DNA from: Planococcus citri
Taxonomy: Eukaryota; Arthropoda; Insecta; Hemiptera; Pseudococcidae
Direction: 5' to 3'
Assembly: GCF_950023065.1 (NCBI RefSeq)
Contig: NC_088678.1
Coordinates: 67,486,460-67,550,459 of the forward strand
DNA: 64,000 nt
Shown: piece after piece, positions 1-13,606 of the stretch
Position numbering within the stretch: position 1 is the first letter of the stretch
Layout of the letters: the number at the start of each line of letters is the position of its first letter
Translations under genes and position numbers: made by a program
Notes under the pieces: model-generated
What the model saw: the letters and a program-made list of their open reading frames with translations, nothing else
What the model was told of the DNA's origin: nothing
Databases searched by the model: none

Positions 1-3000
1 ATTGTCAACTATTTGATTCGGAATCATGCATAAATCCAGGCGTGCCGAGAGCAGAGGTTTCGAGTTGTGGAGCATTATTTCTCTAGTCATTGAGATTAGT
101 GTATCGTTTATTATGTTGGTTATTTCGAGTATATCCGAGTCTTCGAGTGTGTAATTCGTGTTGGCAGGCAGTAGACATAGAGTGATCTGGGATTGAAAGG
201 TTTGGTTGTTAGGTTCGAAATACGACACTTGGAATATCTTAGAATTATTTTGGGTAAATTGACTTACTGAAATAGGATCTGAGTAGAATGCGAGCCACAT
301 TTTGAATTCGTGTGCACCGTTCGGTTCACGTTTGATGATTTGGTCGGCGAAAGAGAGTTGGGCTTGGAAATCAATATCGACCGTGTCATTGGCGTTGTTT
401 TGAAGACGAATGGTTCCATTTGCGCTACCTTCTATGTAATAGACTACCTGTAATTTGGAAATTTATTTTTTATTTAATTCGATAAATTTTCAAATTTCAT
501 CCTAGAGTAATTTAATGTGTGTATTATTTTCTTCGTTGAGAAATTTATAAATAATAATGAAAAGAGTATGAAAATTTTACCTTTAAAGTCTCGAAGAAAT
601 AACATTCGACTTGATAAGGATAATGAGTTGATAAACCGGGATCGAGAATTAAATTATGAATAGAAATGTTGTATTTATGAGATTCTGAATTGAAATTCAT
701 CTTTGTCGTGGTGTAATTGCCGTCGAATGGAGTCCACTGGCTGTACGATTCGTTAATAATATTCCAGTGGAATTTTTCGGATATTTCAGTGAATAGTTGT
801 GTGAGTGGATGGACCGTTTCGTGTTGGCCGGAAAGTTCAGCTTTGCTTCTGCAAACTGAAGGACAATTTCACATGATGAAAATAAGTAGGTACTCGTATG
901 CTGATTAATGACGAGAGAATCTCTCAAACCCTTAAAATAGTCGAGAAAAATTCATGTTGTATAGAAAATTGTGAGTTTTAGGAGTTTTAAATTTTTCAGA
1001 ATTGCCCTAAAATTGCATAAATTGGAGAAAAAAATCGAATGATCAGTTTCATCTTGGAAAATCTCATTTTAAGTCACTTTTTGATTACAATCTCGTTTTA
1101 GAGGTCTAATTTTGATATTGATGTAGAAATCCATTTTTTGAGGGGGGGGGGGTCCAGCAAACGTTGTCAACTGTCAACAAAAAAAAAGAAAAATACATAC
1201 ACTGCTTTTTTCTCAGGTCAAAATTGAAATGACCTTCTGAACACAGTGGTAGTGAGAATGACTTATATGCTTATGTATGAAGGATATGACTGCCCAATCG
1301 CACATTTTTAAATTTTAAGGGATTTTTTTGGAAAAATTTGAATTTAAAAATATACATTTTTTTGAATTCATGTTAAAAGTGGCCCCCAAAACGTGGTGTT
1401 AGTTGGAATATGATATAAGAAGAGGATTCCCTAGGCTCTAGCTACTCAAGCACAAATTTCAAGATTTTAGATTTTTTTGGAAAAATTTGAGACCAAAATA
1501 TCTGTATATTTTTTTTTTTACTAGATGATATTGAATGTCAATTTTTCGTTTCGGCAGCTGAAATTTTTTGAGGGTTACGTTATCAGTCCCTATGCTCTGG
1601 TTTAGAAAAATTTCCAAAATTGTTGTCTGAGTGACTGACGTTGAGATGTTCCCTTCTAAAATGACGCTGAGAAAGTACCAATTATTTAATTTCGATTTTA
1701 TTTATTTGACTAGTATATCTGTTTAACCTGTGTTACAGAGTCGTAAAGAGGAGAGGGTGAGGGGCTGACGTTAGATTTTTAAAAACAAATGGAAATTTTT
1801 GAGTTTAAATTTTTTCAGAGTTGATTTTTCATGTTGGGGAAGGGAATGGGATTCAAAATGATATTAGATCTGAGAATTTTTTTGGCTGACGACAGTTTAA
1901 AAGTACCCTAGTTGAAGTGAGATTTTGTAATAGGTTTTTATTGGTCATGTTTTAGTTGTTCTGTTTCTATTTCACATAAAAAATATATACCTAAGTACAT
2001 TTCAACTCAAGAATTAGGATTTAACTTTATTCGAATCGTTTTTCAAATAATTCCAAAAGTTTTCAAACTCGATATTTTTAAGATCTTCTGCAATATTAGT
2101 TCACTTTTTGTCAAAATTTTAATTTTGTTTGTCATTTTTTTCAACGATATAGTCGAGAAATTTCAGCATTTTGGTGACATTTTGTATTGGTACGTTTTCC
2201 ATCGTTTTAGCAATTTTTAAATTTTTTGAGAACTTATTCAGTAATTTGGACAGATTTTAGGTCAACATTTAAAAAAATTGATGATGAATTATTTTTGAGA
2301 AATTTCTTATCAAATTTTTTTTGATTCAAAAATTCTGATTTTGTGACTTCTTCATTGCTGGAAAGGAGTTGTAAGGAGTGGACCGGTTCAATCCCTTTAA
2401 AAGGCACATCTAGAGCCTATTCTGAACAAGCATGCCAAACGGAGGGGAGGGGGTGAAGCCCCAACGATAACACAAAGCTGTTTTTAAAAATGGGACACCT
2501 TTATTTTTGGCACTGGAAGAGGGTAGGATGAAGTAGAAAAGTTGAAATCCTTAAAAAGAACATTTTGAACACCCTGTGAATTTATTTTCCAAATTGTAGC
2601 CTTATCTCAGGACAATTTTAAAGTGGGGAGGGAGAATTCAGTGACTAGACAAAATCAAAAAGAATTTTAAAAACGTAAAAACTCACTTTTTTGAAGATTT
2701 AAAAGGGCAGAGGGGGGTTTGAGGAATTGAGACTCTTACAAAAGGACTTCCAATGCACTTGATGAATCCACTTGCCAAATTTTATTGTTGGAGGATAATT
2801 TGAAAACGAGTTGTAGGAACTTTTGCGATGATATCAGCGCAAAAATTTACTTTTTTTGTAGAGCTTCCCAGTTCAATTTGAAAGGATGAGAACGTGATTC
2901 AAGACGAAAAAAAAACACGAAAAATTCCGATTCTCCTCCCCTCACATTATTCTACTTTGAGTCAAGGTCATTCTCACTCAAAACCTTCAAATCAACTTAA

Positions 3001-5093
3001 AACATGCTTCTAAATATAAAATTTCACCAATTTTGTTGAAATGACTCCGGCTGAGCTGTTCTCAAAAGTTTGGTAAAAAAAATCAAAGATGCTTGAAATC
3101 GATAAAAATGGATTCTTGGGCCCTGAAATACATTTTATCTATCTCGCGTCTCCCATTGTGAAATTTTGATAAGAATTTATGGGATTGGCATCTCGAAAGT
3201 ACATATTAAAAACCAAATTTTCAACTGCCTAAATTAATTTCGACCCCCCCCCCCTCCCAAGGAAAAAATCAATAATTATGGTCAAAATCAAAACCTTTTT
3301 TGAAGATCCAATTATCCAATTGTCCAGAAAATAAAGTTGTACGTATGGTTTAGAAGGGTCAAATTCTTTTTTTTAGGGACAAAACTTCATTAATTCTAAG
3401 AAAACTCGTGATTTTTAATGAAAATAGTTTACAAAAATTCCGGATTCTAAAAACCAATTTGGGAAAATTAAAATTTGGCGAGATGTATTTTTTTTTTTTT
3501 TTTTTGCAGCATATATCTCTCAAAGGGCTTTATTCAGTTCGGATTTCAAAAATTGTTGACTCTTTTATAAAAAATTCCAACTAAGATCTTGATAGCCCAT
3601 TTCTACCCATTTCCTTTTTTATGGAAGATCAAGCTTCAGGGACAGAGCCAATAAGTACATATTTTTAGTGAATTTTATGTCTCATAATAGTTAACATAAT
3701 TTACCAAGTCAAACTTACTTTTCATCGATGGCAGCGTCGATGCAGCGATTGCCTGTCCAATCCCTTCCATAATCCAACCAGACTGACTTTGCGACAACGA
3801 AACATTACGTTTGGTATCAATTACCGAATAGTTACGAGCTTCTACATACACTCTTTGCATTGCTCCATTAACCGACATCGAAATTCGCTCGGTTTCGAAG
3901 TCTAATTCAAAAGCAGTCGAATTTTCACCATCATAGCGTAATATAGCTTTTCCTCGGACGTTCTCAATCTCCAGTGTGTTAGTTAGGTGTCCCAAAGCAC
4001 GATCGAATTTGACCGAAACGAAGTTCATTAACCCTTTGACGGTGATATTGCCCAAAGTTACGCGGAAAGACGATACGTTTTGCGCTCGGTAGTAGAATTT
4101 TTCTTCATGGTTGAAGAAATCGGGACAGCTCAAGGCCATCTCTCTTTTGAACATCTGTTTGCTAAAAGTTCTGTTGAGAACTTCGAGGAACTGCTCGTTT
4201 TGATTGATGTTGTCGAGGAGTACGAGAGGTAACGTGCGTACGATTTTTTCAGCTAGTTTTTGTTGTTCTTCGGATGTTAAATATTCTTGAAACCAGGGAG
4301 AGTAAATCTGAAACGAGAAGTTGGCATTTTACCTACAGTATATATGGACTTATCTAATCAAATCATTTTTGCAACTCACGTAATTAAAGTTTACATCATC
4401 GTAGGTAATACTGATTTGAAATTTGTCATCGGAAATATTCTCAGGTGATTTTTGCGCTTTTATTGTGATATTGGTGAAGTCGAGTGAGCGTATAAAGCCA
4501 GCCAGAGCGATTTCTTTGACTGACCCCAGGTAGCCTTCTACTCTAACGGTAAATTCGGAATTGAATATGACCTGTGTGTGAGGCATATTTATGTGTTTAA
4601 AGCAATGTGAATTGTAATCATACTTACCTATTGATTTAGAAATTTTCAAAACTATCCTTACCAGTTTATTTGTGGCGAAATCAAAATGTGCTTCGGGATA
4701 TCCATAGTACAATACCGAGACATTGACTCCACTGTAGTAGAATTTATTGTCGGAAGTTTTCTCACCGCTATTGATGTTGGTTTCAAAATTGGTTGCGTTG
4801 GAATTGTCAATACTATCGATTAATTCGTTTATCACGTTGGAATCTATGCTTGTGAATACTGTGGCTATCGATTTTTCGATTGATTTTGCGATGTATTCTG
4901 ATGGGAAATCGGTTTCTGTTTCTGTACTTTGAGTTGCATAAGTAACTGAAAAATGCAAAAATTTCGTGAGTTAATGAGCTATGTTTTGTATGAATTGTTA
5001 AGAATAACGTTGAATTGGGTTAGGTCAGTTTTTGTTACCTGTTGATATGCATATCAATGAAAATAAAACCACGGTTACTTTGTTGTGAGCCAT
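1..5093 (-). CDS. Gene 0: divergent array member, secreted two-repeat protein (3' end beyond window)
   Basis: Seven-exon minus-strand gene; exons 5093-5039, 4945-4662, 4571-4380, 4307-3719, 855-581, 447-268 and 186-1 (continues off the left edge). All junctions are GT-AG and the phases (1,0,0,1,0,0) equal those of the other seven array members, which decided the model. The start ATG opens a hydrophobic signal peptide (MAHNKVTVVLFSLICIST). Exon 3 carries EGYLGS, exon 4 begins YSPWFQEYL and ends GWIMEGIGQAIAASTLPSMK, exon 5 has SHKYNISIH, and exon 7 has KPLLSARLDLC, each aligning by eye with the A-G family. The last intron is only 81 bp (187-267), in frame and stop-free, so retention would also be tolerated. 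This is the most diverged member and shows no disabling mutation in the visible part. The function is unknown; the protein is probably extracellular and glycosylated. Confidence 0.8.
856..3718 (-). other. Intron 4 of gene 0, long and AT-rich
   Basis: This 2.86-kb intron is the longest in gene 0. It contains a poly-G run near 1142-1152, poly-C near 3243-3258, a poly-T near 3487-3505, and loosely repeated AT-rich text. I see no reading frame, inverted repeat or target-site duplication that would identify a transposon. Confidence 0.6.
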
Positions 5094-6189
5094 TTTCTTG
5101 AAGTTGAATAAAATTTCTACCAATACATTGCGCTACGAATAGATACTTTGATATAAACGTATTTGACGAATCGATAAAATGTTATCATGGTATTTGATTT
5201 ATCTAAGAATCATAACCTCAATCAATACGGAAACGTACTTAAGATAAATTAAATCAATGCGAAATGGTTCACGAATGAGGCTCTTGGTAATCTACGCATC
5301 TGTACGTATTTGCAGACATGAAATTCGTGTAGTTAAATTCCAAATATTTAATTGGCTTTTTCAGAATACTGCTCAAAGGTTTTATTAAGCTAGTCAAGAA
5401 GCTCATAACTTGTTTCATTCGTAGTCAGAAACAAAGTTAATCGGATCTCAGATTTGAAATCGTTTGCTTCAAGTATTAAAAAATACGTTAGGAGGATTTG
5501 ATGCCAAAAAATCTAGTTCTTTTATAGCCTCGCCATAAGGAAAATATCCCGAATAGTTGAAAATTTTTCACACTTGTTAAGAAAGCCGAAAGAATATCCT
5601 GAAAATACACCTTCAGGCCAAATTTCAGATACTGAATTTCATTTGAGGTTTTTGATCAATTTTTGAAAGTTCAAAGTTAGCGCATTATCCGTTGGAAAAA
5701 AATCAAAATTTGGTCAAAATTGAGTTAAAAACTGAAATTTGATTAATGTTCTGTTTTTGAACCCTGAACCCCTTCCCGGCCTTCCCCCTCCCCCGCAATG
5801 GTTTCAAGCAATTCTAGAGTCACCGATGTAAATAATACACGTTCAATCAAAAATTCAGTGAAAGGGCTCTGATATCTCGAAAAGACGACAAGTCGATTTT
5901 AAAGGTCGGTCAAATGATAGAAACAAGATCTAAAAAAATTGATTTCTGTCGGTTCAAATTCAAAATTTTGTCCATCGATGGGGATGAACTTTTGAAAAAT
6001 AAAAAATTCCTCATTCGTGATTACGTTACTAGATACACATTGAAAATGAAAATTTTGCAGAAATGTAGATCTCATTTTGAGTCATGTTCTGAATCTTCCA
6101 GTAAATTTTTTAATTTTTATTTAAAAAAAGAAAAAAGAAATAGAAAATTAATTTCAACTGTCATAAAACCATTTTTGCAAAAATTTTAA
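5094..6189. other. Upstream flank of gene 0 and start of the 0-A spacer
   Basis: The first 300 bp upstream of the gene 0 ATG presumably hold its promoter. They lack the promoter block shared by genes A-F. The rest is AT-rich spacer; the plus-strand frame at 5914-6189 is lysine/phenylalanine-rich and looks like chance. Confidence 0.5.
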
Positions 6190-9100
6190 TCTCAACATTT
6201 TGACTTATAAAATTGATTGAGCGCCCATTGAATTTATTCAGAAGCCTCCAGCGGGTTTGTGAATTCTTTGGTTCTTGAAAAAAGCTGAAACAGAATGGGT
6301 TTGAATCGAAAAAATGATCTAATCAATTGGTGATACTTTTGAGCTGTTCTGGAGGTTGAGATTGAATTTTCGTTTTAATCTTTCAACCTCCAGAGCAGAT
6401 TGGTGATTTTTTGGAAATGTTTTCAGGATGCCTAACAGTCCTTCTGATCCAGAAGGTCCTGAAAAGTTTGTCTTTTTGCCTATAAGTTCTTTTTTTTCAA
6501 AAAAGCCAAGAAAAAGTCCTTATTTTTACCCAAAGGTCCTTCTTTTTTCAGAATTTTCAAATATTTCTGTCATTTAATCAAAATTTAGCAAAAAATGAAG
6601 ATTATTTATTTTTCAGAAGTTTTCATTTCTTTAAACGTCAAAATAATTAAAATTAGGTAAAAAATCAAAAAATGACATATTTTGTTAATGAAAACCAATT
6701 GATTATTTTCATTGTTTGATGTGAAAATTTTCTTGATTATTTTTTTGTTCATTTTTTTAACCTTTTTTTTTGTCGTTTTTGTGAAAGGGAATGAAGGGGG
6801 GGGGGTATCAGTATATTTTCAATTATGATAATGTCCTTCCAAGATCCTTCTTTTCAGTTTTAAGATTTTGTTAGACAGCCTGGTTTTGAATTCTCCAGCG
6901 AATTTTTGAATTTTTGAATTTGCTTATCGAAATAATAATTACCTATTGTATGTAATGAAAATGGATTTTGAAAATTTATGTCTCAATCTTTCAACCTCCA
7001 GAATTGATTGCTGATCTCTGTAAACTGATTGAAAGTTTCAGTTTTCAAAGAAAATGAAGAAATAAAAATATGGATTTCAAAAAATTATTTTGAAAGTTTT
7101 TGCCTCAATTTTGTGGTCTTAGAATCGAATGGTAATTTTTGGGAGTCATTTTGTAGCTCTCAGTGAATTTTTGAGCTTCAGTTCTCAGCCCCCTCTAAGC
7201 CGGTTTTCCTTTCTTTGGGTATCTTTAAGGTGAGGCAGATTTACTACATCACTGTGTTATCTCTGATGCACAGGTATAGAGACGCATTTGGCTATGCTGT
7301 GGGGGTGGGGCGTACTCGACGTGCTGAGTCTGGTATCGTTCCACTTCCCAGCTGAAGAAGGTCAATGTCAAGGTCGGTTTTTCGTTATTTTGCTGCCCAT
7401 CTGTATAACAGTTTGCCAGTTGAATATAAAAATGCAGGTATGAATGGTTTCAAGAGAATGATTGATGAGTATGTGTTAACCATTGTGGATGAATGAGTAT
7501 TAGTACGTGTTAATTATTGTTGATGATTGAGTGTTAGCCTGATATTCCGAGCTGTTAGTCAAATTGTTTTGGAAAATTTGTTATTTATGTGTAACCACTC
7601 GTTCTCCGTTTCCTTCCTCTTTTGGCTGTTTTGTTTATCTGTGTATTTTTGTATTTTTATATATTTTTTTTTATATTTATATTTACTCTTATTTATTTTA
7701 TTTTATCTGTGTTTTTTTTTCAAATCTTTTTTGGTTTTTGCATTTGTTATTATCCGAGTGTTGAGGAGAGAGCCGATCCCCCGCTCACCGAAAGGTACTG
7801 GTGGGTCGTTAAAGGTACATATTTATTAAGATTCATGTATGGAACGAATAAACAATAAACAATAAAAATAATAAACAATAAAAATGATTAAAATATGCTG
7901 CAAAAACGATTTCTTTAAAATTTTTGCTTCGATATTTTGACCTTCAAAATCAGTTGGTAGTACTCTGGAGCCTGTAGAAATTTTTTTGATTTTCTTAGTT
8001 CTCAAAAAAATGAATAAAATATCAATTTTGATTAAAAGATAGGATTTTTGAAAATTTTCCGTCTCAATTTTTTCGCCTCGGAATTCGATTTGTGCTGCTA
8101 TTGAGATACTCTGCAGTCTCCAGCAAATTTTTGAATTTCTCAGTTCTTGAGAGAAAAAAATAGGATTAAAATACGGATCTTCAAATCAGAAGAAAGGATT
8201 TTTCAGAATTTGTGACTTCAACTTTTTGAATTCCAAGAAGTGTTGATGCTTCTTTTGCGAGCTGCTCTGGAGTCGCCAGCGAATTTTGGCGTATTTTTCA
8301 GTTCTCAAAATAAGCTGGTACGAGTGCCTGAAATATGACTTACTGGAAAAAAATTATTAAAATCTGACGTGAACTGAAAGAGAAGATGTTTGAAAATTGT
8401 TGCTTCAATTTTTCGACTGGAATCGATTTGTGATCTTCCTGAAGTATTCTGAAGCCTTCAGTGAATTTTTAAATGTTTTTCAATTTTTTAAAGAAAAATG
8501 ACCAAAGTCAGGATTAAAACCGACGAAAATATTTTTCAAAATTTCCACCTCAAAAATCTAGTACGATGGTCTTGAAATATTTTTCAAATTTGCTAGAAAT
8601 TTTAAGAAAATTTTCAACATACGAAAAATAAAAATTATTAAAATTTGGATTTGAACCAAAAAAAAAAGATTTCTGAAAATTGTTGTCTCAATACTTCTAC
8701 TTTTAGAATCGATTCGTGTTTCTTTTGAGTTGTTCTAAATCTTTCAGAAAATTTTTGGATTTAAGCTATTTTGGAGCCTTCATTGTGACATCCGAAGTTT
8801 ATTGATAATCCTGAGCCATTCTAGAGACTCGAGTAAATTTTTAAATGCATGAGTTTATGAAAAAAAAATCAAAATCTTGATTCAACCCGACTGAAAAAAT
8901 TGTTGTAAATGTATGTCTCAATCTGCGGACTTCTGAATCAATTAGTGATTTTTGTTAGCTTTTATGCAGTCTCAAACGGATGTTTAAATTTTGTTTGGTT
9001 CTCAAAAAATTAAATAGGCTGTTATATTTAAGTATAAAAAAGTAGATTTGAAGGGACAAAAAAGATTTTTGAAATTTTTTTCTCCGATCTCTCGGCTTCC

Positions 9101-9420
9101 AGAATGGATACGTGATCCTTGTTGAATTTTTTAGTTCTCGAAAAATGTTCGAAATAATATGGGTCTTAACCTACAGAAACGATTGTTAAAAATTTTTGTG
9201 TCAATATTTTGGATTTCCAGAATTGATTGGTAGTCTTTTACAGTCATTCTGAGACTTTTCAAAAAATTTTCTGATTTTTTAGCAATAAAAAAAATAAAAT
9301 GATTGAAATCTGTATTTGAACCTCTGTTTTCTTTTCTTTATGAGAGATTCTGAACTTCATGTAGTTTCTAGTGATTTTATTTTGATCATTTTCTTATACC
9401 TCAAAAAAAAAGAGGTTAAA
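6190..9420. repeat. Degenerate ~190-bp tandem repeat array
   Basis: About a dozen loose copies of one unit can be followed. Each contains in order: 'tgaaaatttttg', 'tctcaatttt', a phrase like 'ccagaatcgattggtgat', 'ttctggagcctccagcgaat', 'tttttagttctcaaaaaa' and 'attaaaatctggatttgaac'. The spacing is roughly 180-200 bp. Copies are strongly diverged and the array is interrupted by a LINE relic around 7230-7890. Shorter stretches of the same unit lie 3' of most array genes (near 13.9, 21.2, 30.1, 37.0, 47.7, 48.6 and 58.8 kb), so the unit probably travelled with the gene duplications. Confidence 0.7.
7230..7890 (+). mobile_element. 3' relic of a LINE (non-LTR retrotransposon)
   Basis: A plus-strand frame over about 7270-7496 reads as the C-terminal tail of a LINE reverse-transcriptase protein, with RRAESGIVPLP and, after one stop codon, FRYFAAHLYNSLPVEYKNAG. 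The relic ends in a short repeated tail ('aataaacaataaacaat' near 7848-7885), as CR1/jockey-type LINEs do. No RT core remains. The 5' boundary is approximate because the truncation point in the repeat array is not clear. Confidence 0.6.
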
Positions 9421-11089
9421 ATTGGAACGTGGACCAACGAAAACGATTTTTTATCCATGCCGAGGTTAATCATAAAGGCCACAAAACGTTATTTTGATTT
9501 TTATTATACGTATGTAGTTGGTTTGGTATCTACTGCAAGTGGATTTCATATTGACCTCTTCGACTACGATGTTTCCAAAATTGGAAAACCAGAAATTCGA
9601 CAAAGAAGATGAACGAAGAAAAAACATGTGCTCTTGCCACGAAAATGATCATTTTTTAATGACTCGATATAAAATTAATACTTAATAGGTAAATTGTGAT
9701 AAAAATAATATACGTAGTTATGTATTAAAAAATGAGACTAGTAAGATTATTGAAACAATCGCCAAGTATACTCTCCAATTTCATCTCAAAAGGGAATCTT
9801 TTCGAACTAGAAACTAAATCCACTATAACCTCTCCACTATCAGTGTAATTTCGTATCTGTAAGCTAGTAAATGTCCAATACAGTTTGTGAAATGGTACCA
9901 AGCTATCGTTAAAATTTATTCGGATTTTAACGTCTTCCAATCGTAAATTGACGTATGTCGTCATGTTTTCGCTAGTTCCATTGACTAAGTCTTGGCTATG
10001 GTAGATCGAGACAAGAGCAGATGGTGATTTCGTCCACTCTGTTATTATCACGTTGCTTATTCTCGGTTTCATGAATTTTTGGGAAATTCTGCCTTCCGGT
10101 ACACTGAAGGGTAATTCGTGATCAGCGTAGAAAGGCAGGAAGTCGTCGAAAATTTTCACTGGTGTGGTACAGTAGTCCAATGGTAAAGAAAGCAGTGGTT
10201 CTGCGAAAAGGGTAATAATTGTATTCTTCATCAACGAGATCATCAATTGTTGCGTTTCTTGTGCTATATCCCATTGTTCGTGAGATGTGAAATTGCACGC
10301 GTATGAGACCAGTTCTACCTGAAATTATGATAAGTTTTGGAGTTAGAGAAATGGGGTAGGTATTTGTAATTTGAAAAGATTTTGTGTGCTTACGTCAACG
10401 ATTAGACCCGGTCTCAGTTCAAAAGCATCTGAATTGTGTCTTTTGGCTAGTATGAAGAAAGTATCTTCCATTAGGAAATCAATATAGTCGAATTTGTGAG
10501 TGGTATTGAGCACGTTGATTCTCCCGCGCCAAGAAGGCATTTCGAAATGGAACTGAAATTTTTCAGTGTGTTAGTGTGACGAGATTTTGAACTGCAGAAT
10601 ATTCTAAGAGTGATCATTGTGATCAGAGAGGGGTTGGCAATCTGCAAGTGTTCAATAAGATACTTAATTGGGAAGCTAACGTACTTCTAAGCTGTTGTAC
10701 AGAGTACAATAGATCCAATCTGGATACGGTTTCAACGCTGTTGTGGGTTTAGCATCGATTGAAATATTGTAATTGTATGATTCTATTTCGATACTTGATG
10801 CTGTCTTGAAGCTTTCGGGTATCGTTATATTCAAAGTATCGTACAGTTTTTGTATCGTGCGACTTTCGAATTGCTGAGATAATTTAGTGATCATTTTCAC
10901 AATTGGATGTTCTTCAAGCGAATCAGTGGACTGAGTGTTGTTTCTGTAATCTGTGAACGCAGAAGAAAAATTATAATTTGTGGCATTTTTTCGAGTGAAA
11001 ATTCATCCAAATATGACTTACATTTCAACGATGGCATTATCGAAGACGCGATCGCCAACTGAATTCCTTCCATTACCCACTTGGACTGA

Positions 11090-11563
11090 CAGTGTTGCCA
11101 ATGCCATATTGAAAAATCCCGCCAGATTGATCCTAAAAAACCGCTAAAAACCGCTAAATTCCCTATAGCAAAATCGCTAGACTTCCCGCTAGATTTTCAT
11201 CATTTTTTTAAAACCTCAAGTCATGTAAAAAATACAAAACTGATGAAGATTCAATTTGTTGAAATTTTAAAACTGTTCAAAAATAACTAAAAATTAAAAA
11301 ACAGTGAAATCATTCAAAAATTACCAAAGAATTGATGAAATTGAGTGGATGGCTTTTACAAAAATTGAATTTCATTGATTTTTTTTTTCAAAAATTCAAT
11401 ATTTTTTAGCTGAAATGCTGAATTTGTGAATTAAAATGGTAAAAGTGGCCATGAAGTCAAAAACGCTAGACTTCCCGCTAGCCGCTAGATCAACAATTTT
11501 TGGCGGTTTTCTATGTTCAAAATCGCTAGGAATGGCGGGAAAATCGCTAAATTGGCAACGCTG
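11090..11563. mobile_element. Non-autonomous hAT-type MITE inside coding exon 4 of gene A
   Basis: 474 bp bounded by inverted ends 'cagtgttgccaat' and 'attggcaacgctg' and flanked on both sides by the 8-bp direct repeat 'tggactga' (11082-11089, 11564-11571). Genes B-G carry a single 'tggactga' at the same codon position, so the empty site is known. An 8-bp duplication with CAGTGTTGCC-type termini is the hAT signature. Interior has repeated 'ccgctaaa' and 'cgctagacttcccgctag' motifs and no ORF. Confidence 0.85.
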
Positions 11564-12832
11564 TGGACTGATATTCCGTCAATGAGACGTTCATTTTAGT
11601 CTCAATAACTGTGTAATTGTGCGCAGTCACATTGATACTTTGCTGTTTTCGATCAACTGTTATTGAAATGCATTCCACTTCAAAGTATAATGGGAAAATA
11701 GTAAGATTTCGACCATCGTAATGTAAATTAGTGGTTCCTCGAACATCTTTAATCGTCAGAGTGCTGACAGTTAGACCATAATTTTCAGCGAACGAGTCAC
11801 TATGAAAATTTTGCATTCCTGTGATGGTTATATTGCTCAGGGTACGATGTAGAGAAGTGATATTTGGTATGAAGTAGTAATTTTTCGATTTGAAAATATC
11901 TAAAGAAGGATAAAGCGACGTGATCTCTTCTTCGGGATGATGGCAATAAGTTGCCTGGAGTGTTTGCATGAAGTCCTCGTTACTTCGTAAATTGAACGCG
12001 AATAAGGATGGTAGGAAATATTTGATCTGTCTTTCTAGTTCGAATTGGATGTCTGTTGTCAAGTTTTCATGGAACCAAGGCGAATATATCTGAAATGATG
12101 CGATTCTTTGGTTGAGTACATATTCTTGTTTTAGAATAGGAGGCGAATTTTCAAAATTACTTAGAACTTACGTAGGTGGATTCGTAACTATCATAAATAA
12201 TGAAAGGATGGAATTCTGAGAAACTTTGCATCGGTTGTGCTATTACGTAGATGGAGATGTTTTCAAAAACCAGAGATCGTTCAAAGCCCACGTGAGCTGT
12301 ATCTGGGGTCGCTCCCAAGTATCCTTTCATTTCAATGGATAGGTAGCTGAAGAATAAGGTCTGCGAAAAAATTGACAGATACATGATTTACGTTCTTTTA
12401 TTCATCTATATAGTTTTTTTTTCTGTTTTCTTTTTTCTTTCTTTCAAGCTCTTCAGGTTTGTCAAAATGTTTCAGAATAAAAATTATGTATTTTGTAGAG
12501 GGAGACAATCGATTTTAAAGTATGATACCGGGTACGAGTATATTACGTGATACCTACCATGCTATTGCGATAAAAATCATGTCGTAAGTGGGCAGATTCT
12601 ACTTTGAGTGGGGTTACGGTGATACCAGTGAAATAGAATTCGTTCTCAAAAGGTCCTAATTCACAGTCGGCATATGTTGCAAAATGGAACGATTTTAAAT
12701 TCTCTATGCTGAGGACTAACTTGTTGATCGTAACTGTATTCATATTTTGGAATGTTTTTGCGATGGTATCATTTAGCAGTGTTGTGATGTCATGAGCCTC
12801 GCTCGAATTTGAACCTCGAGCTGAGGGAATGG

Positions 12833-13606
12833 CTGTAAAAAAAAATGATGAAATCAATATGTAAAAAATTTAGTTGAATGTGAATGATTTGATTCGAAGG
12901 AATTGGCAGAAAGTCTCTAAATTATGCTCTTAATTTTTCTTAATTTGGATTGAAAAAAATATAATATTATATCATGTCAACTCCCCATTCTCTCTTCCTC
13001 CTCCGAAAAAAAAGTTCAATTTATTAGAACAAATTTAATTTATAACTTACGTAGATATGAAAGCCCTATAAAGTACACATATCGACAGATATTTATTTCA
13101 ATATTATTAGTACATATATAGTCTTTTCTCGGGGGGGGGGGGGGGTGGGTAAACGGATCAGGGGATCAGGATTTTAATTTTTTGACAATATGTTTTCAAA
13201 TTATGAGAGCTCTCGAATTTGAAAAAATTGTAATAATAAAAAAAGGAGAGTCGGTGAATATTATTTTTCAAACATTTCGTTTATAGGTACGTTTTCTCTA
13301 AATTTGGCTTCTTGACTTCTGAGCGTATTCCCAATTTTCGATGAATTCATATCTCTTTCGTTTTTTTTCAAATGGTTTTGTGCTGAATGAGAGACGATGG
13401 CCTAATTTTAAGTTGCTCGTGATCCAGTTTAAGATTTTTTGAATGATCTCAGCTCAATTTGATTCTGTCTACTCAGAAACCATTTTTCAAGAATCCAATT
13501 CTCCTCAGCTGTTATCATATGTGAGCACCTTCTACTCGTACTTTTCAACTATGCCGAATCAGTTTGTTTAAACACGATTGAAATGAAAATACGAGTATTT
13601 TTTTAC
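12833..13606 (-). other. Intron 1 of gene A with poly-G tract
   Basis: 774-bp intron. It contains a plus-strand G run near 13131-13146 (C-rich in the transcript) followed by 'ggatcaggattttaat', a block recognisable at the same place in intron 1 of genes B, D, E and F. No coding sequence is seen. Confidence 0.6.

Noticed and set aside
697..927. 76-codon minus-strand frame
   Set aside because: Out-of-frame shadow of gene 0 exon 5; the family frame there is the one containing SHKYNISIH.
7527..7858. Hydrophobic 66-100-codon frames resembling membrane peptides
   Set aside because: T-rich sequence in the 3' tail of a LINE relic gives F/L/Y-rich translations by chance.
12157..12384. A separate short gene at each exon-sized frame of the array
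   Set aside because: GT-AG junctions with consistent phases in eight copies show that these are exons of one gene per unit.
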